Below, piece after piece: positions 36,452-44,546 of a stretch of DNA of 64,000 bases. Position 1 is the stretch's first letter, and each line of letters starts with the position of its first letter. Under the pieces are notes generated by a model. It was given only the letters and a program-made list of their open reading frames with translations. It was not told the origin of the DNA and made no database searches. Source of the DNA: Alloboseaceae bacterium BT-24-1 (GTDB taxonomy: Bacteria; Pseudomonadota; Alphaproteobacteria; Rhizobiales; Beijerinckiaceae); assembly GCA_025846845.1 (NCBI GenBank), contig JAOYTL010000022.1, positions 1 through 64,000 on the forward strand, written 5' to 3'. The position numbers and the translations under genes are program-made.

Positions 36452-37038
36452 TGTTGATTTCCATTGAGAAGTGACCCGGTAGGCGAGGATTTTTCCATCG
36501 AGAACCGACCCATGTTCTCACCACCTCTCACACGGGGGACAGCGGAGTGCTCGACATGGAGTTATTGAGCGTCATCAGGCGCTGGCATTACCAGGATCAT
36601 CGCTCAATCCGGGAGATATCCCGTCGCACGGGCCTCTCAAGGAACACCGTGCGCAAGTACCTGCGCTCGGACGGGGTCGAGCCTCGGTTTCAGGTTCTCG
36701 ACCGACCCAGCCAACTCGATCCCTATGCCGACAAGCTCTCGGCGATGCTTCAGATCTACAAGCGCACCAGCGTCGTCATCACCACCAATCTCAGCTTCTC
36801 GAAATGGGCCACCGTCTTCGGCGATGCCAAGATGACAACGGCCTTGCTCGATCGGCTTACCCTCTGCCATATCCTGGAGACCGGAAACGATAGCTTCCGC
36901 TTCAAGAACAGCTCGGCAAAGCCACCCAACCCTCACAGGAGAAGCCACGAAACTTGACCGCCACCTGATCACAAACCACCATCTAAGTGGGTCACTTCTC
37001 AGTCGGAATCCAGGGTCACTTCTCGGCGGAAATCGACA
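36452..37038 (+). mobile_element. internally deleted IS21-family element with both ends
   Basis: The element starts TGTTGATTTCC and ends GGAAATCGACA, an imperfect inverted repeat of about 26 bases with TG...CA tips as in IS21-type elements. Inside both ends are extra copies of the GAGAAGTGACCC motif (two at the right end, one at the left), matching the multiple terminal repeats of IS21. Only 587 bases remain between them, against roughly 2-2.5 kb for a full element. It cannot move on its own but might be mobilised by a full-length relative. Confidence 0.8.
36547..36957 (+). pseudogene. istA-istB fusion left by internal deletion
   Basis: Codons 1-65 encode the IstA helix-turn-helix (IRRWHYQDHRSIREISRRTG, LSRNTVRKYLRSD). 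From about codon 70 the text changes to the IstB helper ATPase C-terminus (YKRTSVVITTNLSFSKWATV, FGDAKMTTALLDRL, CHILETGNDSFRFK). The join is in frame and gives a 136-residue hybrid. The DDE catalytic domain of IstA and the Walker motifs of IstB are gone. The product could still bind element ends and act as a repressor; this is speculation. Confidence 0.85.
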
Positions 37039-37212
37039 CGCAGCCTACCGAATAGCCCTTCTCGTCTCAGCGATGGCTGCTTGAAACCCGGCCCCGATGC
37101 CCACTGGAAAGGCACAGTCCATTCGAAGGTTGATTTCGGTTCGATGCCACGCCGCCATGCTGTATCTACCGACCGCGGCCCCCCCTGCTCTTTTCTCTGG
37201 GTTGAGCCGCAA

Positions 37213-37827
37213 CTAGCGTTCGCCTCGCCATTTCATGCAATCTGCCAGCACGGCTGATGTCGCGAAATAGCGAACTCCCTTCAGTTTGTCGGTGGCAATT
37301 TTCCGGATGACCTCGTCAAATTCCGGCTTCACCCGAAAGGCCACCTTTGCCGGATAAGGCCCGAAACGGATCTGGATCGACGAGGCAAACATCAGCCGGT
37401 CGATTTCCTTCCAGGTGGCAGGCGCTCTATCGAAGAACATGTCGCTCTTGATGATCTCGCCTGGTAGCGAGAACGAGTTGCTCTGGTCGACGAGGAACCT
37501 GCCTTCGACCTTGTCGAAGCCGCTTGGCGAAATGGCTTCCATCTTCACCATGCTCTGCAGGTGGAATGTCAGATGCGCCATTGTCGCCTTATCGCGCGGG
37601 CACACGAAACTGACGACATTTGGGACGTTCTTGGCGTCTTGGGTGATCGTGTATTTCCGGTAGAGGCGCTTGCCTCGCTGCCCGTCCGCAAAGACGACCC
37701 ACTCTAGCGGAATGACGGCGACCACTTCGTCCGGTGCGGGCATCTGGGCCAGCGCGGAGGCGCCGGCAGACAGCAGCGGGACGCACAGGGATAGGGTGCA
37801 ACTTAGGATTCTCATTTGCTTGCCCAT
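37213..37827 (-). CDS. exported hypothetical protein
   Basis: The 204-residue protein begins with a signal peptide (LSCTLSLCVPLLSAGASALAQ) and then a mixed alpha/beta domain with DEVVAVIPLEWVVFADGQRG and VSFVCPRDKATMAHLTFHLQ. I recognise no family. The start at 37827 or 37815 puts the signal at the N-terminus; the longer frame overlaps the divergent antitoxin gene. It may be part of the accessory segment. Confidence 0.55.
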   Translation of the reverse strand: MGKQMRILSCTLSLCVPLLSAGASALAQMPAPDEVVAVIPLEWVVFADGQRGKRLYRKYTITQDAKNVPNVVSFVCPRDKATMAHLTFHLQSMVKMEAISPSGFDKVEGRFLVDQSNSFSLPGEIIKSDMFFDRAPATWKEIDRLMFASSIQIRFGPYPAKVAFRVKPEFDEVIRKIATDKLKGVRYFATSAVLADCMKWRGER

Positions 37828-37936
37828 CCCGATCACGGCCACTTGATGATTTGGCCAGGTTGATAATTGCAAAGCCAGTTCCGATATCAACCTCACTCTA
37901 TCAACCTCGCCATTAGTTGTGCTAGGATCATGGGCG

Positions 37937-39043
37937 ATGAGCAACATTGACATCATGCATGACATGGATCCGGCTGCACGGGCAGTTGCTGAGGTCCGCG
38001 CGCGCGAGGCAGGAGTGAGCCTGGGCGATTGGCTGTCTGCCGCAGTTTACCAGCAGGCTACCTCTCCTTTACGGGCATATTCCTTCTGCCTTAACTCGTT
38101 CAGTTGGCAAGATCTGAAAATCCATCATTCAGACATTGAACCGCTGATCCGCGCATCGCTGCCCGATCATGCTCAGCATACAGAAGTTGTCGTGGATCGG
38201 ACGGTGGTCGTTGACAACGCTCAAGACAAGAACTCTGCCCTGCTGATGCTGTCCGTCTTTACGCCGCGGATCAGCCACGCCGCGATCCTACTGAGCGCAG
38301 CATTCGCTGAGGCAGATGTCCCCTTCCGGCGGCTACCACAGCGGCCAAGTGCCCCCCACACGGCGCCCTCAAGGTGGTATCATTCTATCGTCGATACCTG
38401 CCTGCACCGGTCGCGGGAAGTGCGAAACGCCATCCTGCATCGCTGGACGCCCACCGGACGAGCGGAGAGGTTGTGGGGCGAGGCATTCCTCACATTGTGT
38501 GATCTAACGCCTGCGAAGCACGAGCTATGGACCTTGTACCACCACGACCGAGGCCGGGCTTCCTCGGAATTGGCCAAATATCTTAAGCTCGCCACGCGTC
38601 AGTTCGAATTGTCAGCGAACCTCCTCACAGAAGTCGAGGCTCCACCGGCGTCGGATAAGCAGCGTTTCAGGGAATTGCGCAGCTCGCTTTTGAAGAAGGC
38701 CGGCGGGGGGGTGTCGCTGACAGAGGGCGCGCAACTCCTTGGAGTCACCCGGCAGGCGCTTCACAAGCGGATCAAGGCGGGCAGCGCCCTCGGCATGTTC
38801 GATGGCGACGAATTGGTTCTACCGAAATTCCAGTTCGTGAAGAGCGGCAAGAAGGTCAAGTTACTGGAGGGTCTATCGGAGGTCGTCGGGCTGTTCGAAC
38901 ATGCTGGCGGCTGGTCGGCTCTGCAATTCCTCGTCGAGAAGGACCCGAACATCGCAGCAGTTCCGATTGACGCATTAACCGCGGGAAATGAGGTCACCGT
39001 CGTCGCGGCCGCCCGTGCCTACCTCGCCCTTGATGAGGATTGA
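37937..39043 (+). CDS. long Xre/MbcA/ParS-type antitoxin-like protein partnered with a RES toxin
   Basis: The C-terminal 100 residues of this 368-residue protein hold a helix-turn-helix (VSLTEGAQLLGVTRQALHKRI) and a toxin-binding-type end (WSALQFLVEKDPNIAAVPID then ALTAGNEVTVVAAARAYLA), as in antitoxins of RES toxins. Those are usually 130-160 residues long. Here about 250 further residues precede it, starting SNIDIMHDMDPAARAVAEVR and continuing with a predicted folded domain of unknown type. The toxin gene follows three bases after the stop. AGGA lies nine bases before the ATG. Confidence 0.65.
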   Translation: MSNIDIMHDMDPAARAVAEVRAREAGVSLGDWLSAAVYQQATSPLRAYSFCLNSFSWQDLKIHHSDIEPLIRASLPDHAQHTEVVVDRTVVVDNAQDKNSALLMLSVFTPRISHAAILLSAAFAEADVPFRRLPQRPSAPHTAPSRWYHSIVDTCLHRSREVRNAILHRWTPTGRAERLWGEAFLTLCDLTPAKHELWTLYHHDRGRASSELAKYLKLATRQFELSANLLTEVEAPPASDKQRFRELRSSLLKKAGGGVSLTEGAQLLGVTRQALHKRIKAGSALGMFDGDELVLPKFQFVKSGKKVKLLEGLSEVVGLFEHAGGWSALQFLVEKDPNIAAVPIDALTAGNEVTVVAAARAYLALDED

Positions 39044-39046
39044 GGA

Positions 39047-39652
39047 GTGGCGGCAGGCTCGTCGTCGAGGTTCACGAAGGGCCTCCTTGAATTTGAAATC
39101 CCAGGCGGCAGGGAGCTCGTTCGGATCCATTGGCAAACCAATGGCGCGGTGTTTTTTGGCCCGAAACAAGGAGCGCCTCCCGCAAATCGTTTCGATGCTC
39201 CCGACGGGGAGTATCGCATCCTCTATGCGGCTGAGCAGTTACCTGGCGCCTATGTCGAGACAGTGCTACGTCACCCGAGTCGAGTGCTACGGCGCGAGCA
39301 AGTCGATCAGAGGGCCGCATCCTACCTCCAACTGCAACGCAGCCTGCGTGTCGCCAAGCTAATGGACGAGGGCCTCCAGTGGCACGGCGTGCACGTCGGC
39401 GAAATCAGCGTGGACGATTACGCCGTGTCCCGCGCGCTGGCGCTGGACTTCCATACAGCGTTTCCGTCACTCGACGGCTTAGCCTACCGATCGCGATACG
39501 ATAACAGCCAAATCTGCTTTGCCCTTTTCGATCGCGTCGATCCAGCCGCCCTTGTTCCGACCGGGCGGCTGGACTTCAATACAGTCCCAGCTCTAGTCGA
39601 CAATTTAATGCGACCCTACGGAGCTGTGTTCGACACCAGCCCTATCCCTTGA
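39047..39652 (+). CDS. RES domain toxin (NAD-degrading family)
   Basis: The 201-residue protein shows RES-domain landmarks: an Arg in ANRFDAPDGEYRILYAAEQ, a Glu in GAYVETVLRHPS and a Ser in LAYRSRYDNSQICFALFDR. RES toxins degrade NAD+ and stop growth unless bound by their Xre/MbcA-type antitoxin, whose gene lies just upstream here. The start is a GTG with GAGGA immediately before it, so translation may be coupled. The pair sits between an IS21 remnant and plasmid-type remnants, consistent with horizontal arrival. Confidence 0.82.
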   Translation: MAAGSSSRFTKGLLEFEIPGGRELVRIHWQTNGAVFFGPKQGAPPANRFDAPDGEYRILYAAEQLPGAYVETVLRHPSRVLRREQVDQRAASYLQLQRSLRVAKLMDEGLQWHGVHVGEISVDDYAVSRALALDFHTAFPSLDGLAYRSRYDNSQICFALFDRVDPAALVPTGRLDFNTVPALVDNLMRPYGAVFDTSPIP

Positions 39653-39821
39653 GCCGACGCTCAACGGGACCTCGGTATCGGTGCTGTGGTTGGGCCCGCG
39701 TATAATTTCCATGGTTGGAGCCGCTCGTCGTAAAATCGGCAGTCGTTTCGTGCATATCAGGCGTTCGAGCCGGGCAATACTCGTCGGTCACGTCCGCAGA
39801 CTCGGCCGGATTGGAGTGAAT

Positions 39822-40067
39822 ATGCCGTTTCGTTCAATCATTGCTGAACCGCATGAACTGGCGAAGTTATCAGCCGCATTCGATGCCGCCTGGATCGGCA
39901 TCAACGACACAGCGCCCATCGCCCTGGCAGACCAGACGGCTGCTCGCGAAAAGCTGGGACGTATCCTTATTCGCTTGTGGCGGGAAGGCGAAGAGCATTT
40001 GGCGGCCAGGGGGGCGGAGCTTTTCCCGTTCCCCGCGACACCAAAGTCAAGCGAACCAAGGGATTGA
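39822..40067 (+). CDS. small conserved-looking hypothetical protein, 81 residues
   Basis: A well-placed GGAG precedes the ATG by six bases. The protein (MPFRSIIAEPHELAKLSAAF, then WIGIND) is soluble, helical and of the kind found widely in rhizobia without known function. The C-terminal part is charged with a Pro-rich end. It may be independent of the RES module, 170 bases upstream. Confidence 0.55.
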   Translation: MPFRSIIAEPHELAKLSAAFDAAWIGINDTAPIALADQTAAREKLGRILIRLWREGEEHLAARGAELFPFPATPKSSEPRD

Positions 40068-40107
40068 GAGCGGGGCCCGAGCGGCCACCCATTCTAGACT
40101 TCTGGGC

Positions 40108-40221
40108 TCACCGGATCAGCGGGATCAATATAATCGTTCCGACCGCTACCACGATGGCTGCTCGGATCAGAATTCCGTTGGTGCGAGCCATGTCGCCCTC
40201 GGATGATTTAGGCGCAGCCAT
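40108..40221 (-). CDS. small single-helix membrane protein, 37 residues
   Basis: A leftward ORF starts at 40221 with a strong GAGGGAGG site six bases away. The product begins MAAPKSSEGDMARTNG and ends in one hydrophobic helix (ILIRAAIVVAVGTIILIPLI) plus Arg. Tiny proteins like this occur in rhizobial genomes but have no known role. Size and ribosome-binding site are the only evidence. Confidence 0.5.
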   Translation of the reverse strand: MAAPKSSEGDMARTNGILIRAAIVVAVGTIILIPLIR

Positions 40222-40435
40222 CGGTTGCCTCCCTCGATCTGACACCGACGTTCTCGCAGCCCAGTGCGCTCGACAAGGAGTCTTGAGCGGCTGAGCGCAA
40301 TTCTCATGTGGGCGTGACGAAAACGGCACACCGCCAATACAGCAGATCATCCATGTCCAAGCGCTCTCCAAAGCCGGAGCTGTTTCGACGGCAGCAGCAA
40401 GCTTTCCGAGCATGGATGACTAGGGACCCACAGTC

Positions 40436-40468
40436 AAAAAAAGCCGGCTTCCCGAAGGAGCCGGCCTT
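40436..40468 (-). terminator. intrinsic terminator on the leftward strand
   Basis: Arms GCCGGCT and AGCCGGC (40443-40449, 40459-40465) form a perfect stem, extended by AA/TT pairs, with a nine-base loop. On the leftward strand the stem is followed by seven T residues, a textbook rho-independent terminator. No recognised leftward gene lies just upstream of it (40470-40757), which hints at a small RNA or a very small gene there. Confidence 0.75.
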
Positions 40469-40757
40469 GAAGTTTGAAACATCCGGCGCAAGCGCCAAAC
40501 ATCTCAGAGGGGAACGGCCGGAACGAACTCGACGCCGGGAGGAGATTGCGGAGCCCGTTCCGAAGAACCGTGACTGCTATATCAGGCAGCAGCTGCCTTT
40601 TTGCAATGCAGCATTGGGCGGTTTTGCTATGCACCATGAGCATGAGCCCGTCATGCGCCTGTCATCTTGCTGCAACCCGAGGCAGCTTGCGTGGCACCTC
40701 GCCGCTTTGCGCGAGCACAAGGTGACATCCAGCTGTCCGTCCAATTCGAGCCTGCGC
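40469..40757 (-). ncRNA. possible small RNA or tiny gene upstream of the terminator
   Basis: The sequence between the terminator and the ABC exporter start has no ORF with coding character. Because a strong leftward terminator needs a transcript, an unannotated small RNA may be encoded here. There is no family resemblance that I can name. The evidence is circumstantial. Confidence 0.25.
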
Positions 40758-42425
40758 ATGACGAAAGCTACCGTCCTTGCTCCGACCTCCGAAATCCTCC
40801 GCGCCTACTGGAAATCTGACCGGTGGACGCTGCTCCTCGTTGCCGTCGTCGTCTTCCTCTCCAGCATCACGACCGTCGCAGCGCCCTATCTCTTCTCGCG
40901 CCTCGTCGACCGGATGCCGCACGAGGGCGCCATCACGACGCTGCTTTGGGGCTTCGTGCTCTATGCCGTGCTCTTGGGTTTTGCCTCGGCGCTGCTGCAC
41001 ACGGTGCAGTACCTCTCCTTCATGAGTGCGGAAAATCTCGGCTTCATCACCGGCACCCGCTTTTTCGAGCGCATCCTGAGGAAGACCACCACCTTCTTCG
41101 TCGAGCACAATCCGGCGGAAATCCAGAATGCCAGCGCCCGCGGGCGCGCCGCGCTGACCACGCTGGTCCAGCTCGGGCTCATCGTGTTCATTCCGGGCGC
41201 GACGCAGATCCTACTCACGCTCCTCACCCTCGGCACCTTGATCAACCTCGAAGTCGCCGCGGTCGTCATCCTCTATGGCACCGGCGCTGTCACACTCACG
41301 ATGATCTCCGCCCGGCGGGCACGCGTCTTCCTCGAGAAGGCGATCGAGGCTGGGCAGGAGAACGCGCGCTTCGTCGGCAATGCCATGAACGCCATGGAGA
41401 CGCTGCGGCATTTCGGCAGCCATGGCTGGATGAGCCGGCGCTTTGCGACCAAGGCCGAGGAAGTGCGCGACAACTGGCGCGCCTATGTGCTGAAGCGCGT
41501 TGGCTACATCGCCCTTCTGGGGCTGGGCCTTGCCATCCAGTTCGCCATCACCTTCATGCTGCTCCTGCCGCGCTATCGGGAGGGCGCCCTGACGATCGGC
41601 GACATCGTGCTGTTCAATACGCTACTGCTCCAACTCAACCAGCCCTTTGAGATGATCGCGCACGCCATCGACGACGTCGTGCGCTCGCGCGCGGCGCTTG
41701 GTCCGCTGGCGACCATGTGGTCCGCGCCGGAGGAGCGGCAGATCTCGCACGCGCCCGAATTTGTACCCACTGAAGGCCGCCTCGTTCTTGAGAGCGTTGG
41801 CTTCTCCTACGACAACGGCCGCGGGGTGGACGGCGTCGACCTCACGGCCGAGCGCGGCGCCATCACGTTCCTCGTCGGCGAAACCGGCTCGGGCAAGTCC
41901 ACGGTCTTCAAGCTTGCCCTTAAATCCGTCGAGCCCGACGCGGGACGAATCCTTGTCGATGGCACCGATCTGGCGCGCATCGACCGGGCCGACTGGTATG
42001 CCGCGGTGGCTGTCGTCCCGCAGGAGGTCGTGCTGCTCAACGAAAGCCTCGCTGACAATGTCCTGCTCGGCCGGCCACGGGACGACGCACGCTTGCGCCG
42101 CGCCGCTGAGACGGCCGCGATCCTGCCTTTCATCGAGGCTTTGCCTGGGGGTTTTGAGACGACGGTCGGCGAGCGCGGCCTGAAGCTGTCGGGCGGCGAG
42201 CGCCAGCGCATTGCGATTGCTCGCGCGCTCTATGGCGATCCCGCGATCCTCTTCCTCGACGAGGCAAGCTCCGCCCTCGATGAAGCCACCGAGCGGGACA
42301 TCATGAATCACATCCGCGCGCTCTCATGCGACGTGACGGTGCTCGCGATCACTCACCGTCGCAGCGTCATCGCAAAAACCGACAAGGTCATCGCACTTGC
42401 CAATGGACGCTTGCGAGCGAGCTAG
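40758..42425 (+). CDS. type I ABC exporter (ATM1/HMT-like half-transporter)
   Basis: The 555-residue protein has a six-helix membrane domain (SDRWTLLLVAVVVFLSSITT onward) and an ATPase with Walker A GETGSGKST, signature LSGGERQRIAIA, Walker B AILFLDEASSALD and switch His in LAITHRRSV. The loop with ETLRHFGSHGWMSRRF is typical of the ATM1/HMT-type exporters. Its substrate is unknown. The ATG at 40758 is chosen because the membrane domain begins just after it; the 150-codon extension upstream overlaps the terminator. It is not paired with a regulator. Confidence 0.82.
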   Translation: MTKATVLAPTSEILRAYWKSDRWTLLLVAVVVFLSSITTVAAPYLFSRLVDRMPHEGAITTLLWGFVLYAVLLGFASALLHTVQYLSFMSAENLGFITGTRFFERILRKTTTFFVEHNPAEIQNASARGRAALTTLVQLGLIVFIPGATQILLTLLTLGTLINLEVAAVVILYGTGAVTLTMISARRARVFLEKAIEAGQENARFVGNAMNAMETLRHFGSHGWMSRRFATKAEEVRDNWRAYVLKRVGYIALLGLGLAIQFAITFMLLLPRYREGALTIGDIVLFNTLLLQLNQPFEMIAHAIDDVVRSRAALGPLATMWSAPEERQISHAPEFVPTEGRLVLESVGFSYDNGRGVDGVDLTAERGAITFLVGETGSGKSTVFKLALKSVEPDAGRILVDGTDLARIDRADWYAAVAVVPQEVVLLNESLADNVLLGRPRDDARLRRAAETAAILPFIEALPGGFETTVGERGLKLSGGERQRIAIARALYGDPAILFLDEASSALDEATERDIMNHIRALSCDVTVLAITHRRSVIAKTDKVIALANGRLRAS

Positions 42426-42427
42426 AG

Positions 42428-42800
42428 GCCAAGGTCGCGCTTGCGTCCCAAGCTCCATTCCATGCCGTCGCCATTCCGAGCGACGCCGGCGTAGTAGTGA
42501 CCGAGCCTGCGCTGGATCTCGCGCGACCAGGGTGCAAGCTGGAGGCCGAGACCGTTGTCGATCATGGCGAAGCAATCAGAACAGAGTCAGCCGCTATAGA
42601 CGCCTGAGGCATTCACGCCGGCCACCGCCTTCAGATGCGCCAATCCTGTCTCGGCACAGAACTTCTCACCAGCGGCATCGAGCTCGCGGCAGCACACCGT
42701 GATGAGGAGATCGCGCTGCAGGACGATGCGTTGGTCCTGACGGCTGGCGAGCCGGTCACCAGCAAGATGTTCGTCGTGGGCCCGCATCGCGTCGCGCGGC
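42428..42800 (-). pseudogene. C-terminal remnant of a DUF3363-type relaxase
   Basis: Leftward reading gives QDQRIVLQRDLL, RELDAAGEKFCAETGLAHL and ASGVYSG in one frame. After a break at about 42590 another frame gives MIDNGLGLQLAPWSREIQRR and MEWSLGRKRDLGL. This order is that of the C-terminus of VirD2-like relaxases with DUF3363 (where the end reads like WSFGRKRGLGL). The gene is broken by at least one frameshift, and the relaxase catalytic domain is absent. It is a trace of a mobilisable plasmid or integrative element. Sequence from 42800 to 43009 was not assigned. Confidence 0.6.
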
Positions 42801-43009
42801 CTCACGGCCGAACCCGCCCATAGCAAGCGGCATCGACTGGCGGCCGCATCCTGTGGGGGCCATGTCGGCGACCATTTCGTGCTTGAGCCGGCCTGCTGCT
42901 GTATTGATACAGAGGCCTTGAAGCTCGCCGCGCGCATGCACGGCAGGAATAGTTGCGCCCGAACGACAGATTTCTCCCCTCTCGACCGACCGCGCTGGGC
43001 CAAATCGTG

Positions 43010-43225
43010 AGCTCAAAAATAATCGAGGGCAAGCAAGCGGCCGAGATTTCCTATGACGAGCTGGCGACGACGCATGTTTGCGCGCGCCGTGTCCTCGCCT
43101 GTTCAAGCCTTGTTTTGCTCGTGTGCTCGCTGCGCTCGATCTATCTGCGTGTCATTGATTGAAGGAACCGCTGCGCCCTTTACTGTTGCAAGATCACCGA
43201 TGACGCTTGCATTCTGCGGAAATCT
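43010..43225 (+). pseudogene. decayed 5' piece of an ABC exporter gene like the one at 26.6 kb
   Basis: The reading ISYDELATTHVCARRVLACS matches FSYDELAATHVSARRVLGLF at the N-terminus of the 26597-28387 exporter, and the DNA remains alignable (for example ATGACGAGCTGGCG). Farther on, GTAAPF echoes GIAAPF of that protein. Frameshifts and stops end the reading after about 50 codons. This shows a partial duplicate, or an independent copy that arrived with the accessory segment and decayed. Confidence 0.7.
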
Positions 43226-43245
43226 ATATTGCTGTGCTCCGTCGT

Positions 43246-44118
43246 CTACATGTCGAACGAGAGCGACGCGACGAAGCGATCACCACAGGCGTTTGCCATA
43301 GAGGTCGCCACGAAGCAGGATTTTCCTGGGCCGTTTTTTAGTTGGCTTCCCCAGTAACGAAGATCCAGTGTGGTGTTTTTGTACGAGAACGCTACGCCGA
43401 CATTCCACACTGCGAAGTTTGGAAGATCGACGTCCGCTATGAATGCGTTGTTCAGGTGAGTGCGTCCCAGCCATTGGTAGCCAAATTCGCCGGACACATA
43501 CCACGTCATTGCTTCGAATGAGGGTATTTTAGGAAGATTGATCTTTACATTGCCCGCAAGGTAAGTTTCCGGCGCGCCGGTACCAACAAAGTTGGGCGAA
43601 TAGCCTAGGACGCCACCGATTGTGACATCTTCACTGATAGCAAACGAGGGTTTGACCGCGAACTCCCACATGTTCATGTCTGTTGCTGGCAACCCGCCAC
43701 CGAGCGCGCCTACAGCGATCTGCCCGGGATAGGTGTAGTACATCGCTCCGAGATCCAACGTGAACTTGTCCCATGTGTGGCGCAGGCCCACCGAATAGTC
43801 CAACTCCAAGGCAGGATTCGAAAGACCCCAGGGGTGAGACGGAAAGCTGACGCTGGACATGAAGATACCGGCGTAGAACCAGTCTAAGAAGCGACCTTCA
43901 ACGTACCCCTGGACTGCAGGGCGCCCATAGCTTTGCGTCTGGCCTCGGAATACGTAGTCACTGGTAAATTTCACGCCGTAGCCTATGCTTACAGCCGGCG
44001 AGGCAGGGAGCCCTGTTCCGCTGGCGGGAGCTGGGTCGGCTGCGAAAGACAATCCACCAAGCGGCGCACTGCACAACGCCATCAATAGGCCAGATCTCAA
44101 AATCTTTAGATTATTCAT
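43246..44118 (-). CDS. TorF family putative porin
   Basis: The 290-residue protein starts with a signal peptide (MNNLKILRSGLLMALCSAPLGGLSFA) and forms an outer-membrane beta-barrel with YGVKFTSDYVFRGQTQSYG, typical of the TorF/Gcw_chp family, ending in VASLSFDM. Alternating aromatic strands are visible throughout. It probably admits the substrate of the adjacent NCS1 permease and monooxygenase operon across the outer membrane. It is transcribed in the same direction as the permease, 428 bases away. Confidence 0.85.
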   Translation of the reverse strand: MNNLKILRSGLLMALCSAPLGGLSFAADPAPASGTGLPASPAVSIGYGVKFTSDYVFRGQTQSYGRPAVQGYVEGRFLDWFYAGIFMSSVSFPSHPWGLSNPALELDYSVGLRHTWDKFTLDLGAMYYTYPGQIAVGALGGGLPATDMNMWEFAVKPSFAISEDVTIGGVLGYSPNFVGTGAPETYLAGNVKINLPKIPSFEAMTWYVSGEFGYQWLGRTHLNNAFIADVDLPNFAVWNVGVAFSYKNTTLDLRYWGSQLKNGPGKSCFVATSMANACGDRFVASLSFDM

Positions 44119-44283
44119 CTTCCCCTCTCTTTTCCTGATCCTCTTGAGTGTTGTGCAACACCAAGCACGCTGGGATCATCCGCAGCTCGGCATGAGTGGC
44201 TTCTCTGGATCAACTACCGTCAGGCGCGAGCGCTGTTCATGGAGAGCCGACAAGACTCCCGCCTGCGGCCGCAGGGCTGACCT

Positions 44284-44340
44284 GCATTTGATTTTACAAA
44301 ACTTGCTCTCGAAGCCGAACTGAGCAGCTCAAGACGGCTT
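44284..44340. repeat. 57-base direct repeat, left copy
   Basis: This segment matches 44463-44519 at roughly four of five positions, starting GCATTTGA and ending in AGCTCAAGACGGCTT, which is identical in both. Both could encode a similar peptide (FDFTKLALEAELSSSRR and FDLAKLALDTELRSSRR), but neither sits in a complete ORF. Confidence 0.6.
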
Positions 44341-44462
44341 CTTTCTGCAACGAGCACGGCGTCATCTGATCAATTGCTTTTACGACGAGCGATCGCCAAG
44401 TATGAGTACCGCCTTATCTATCGATAGAACAAGACTCTCAGCGACGACTGCGTTGTGAACTT

Positions 44463-44519
44463 GCATTTGACTTGGCGAAACTCGCGCTCGATACCGAGCT
44501 GCGCAGCTCAAGACGGCTT
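44463..44519. repeat. 57-base direct repeat, right copy
   Basis: This is the right-hand copy of the repeat at 44284-44340. The intervening 122 bases show no other structure. The repeats lie in the gap between the porin and permease genes and might be leftover ends of an eroded gene or binding sites. No function is apparent. Confidence 0.6.
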
Positions 44520-44546
44520 TCCCACCGTATCTTGGACAGCATCACC

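Noticed and set aside
36232..36531. 99-codon leftward ORF at the left edge of the IS21 remnant
   Set aside because: The frame is Arg-rich and crosses the element end; a different frame carries the more protein-like text.
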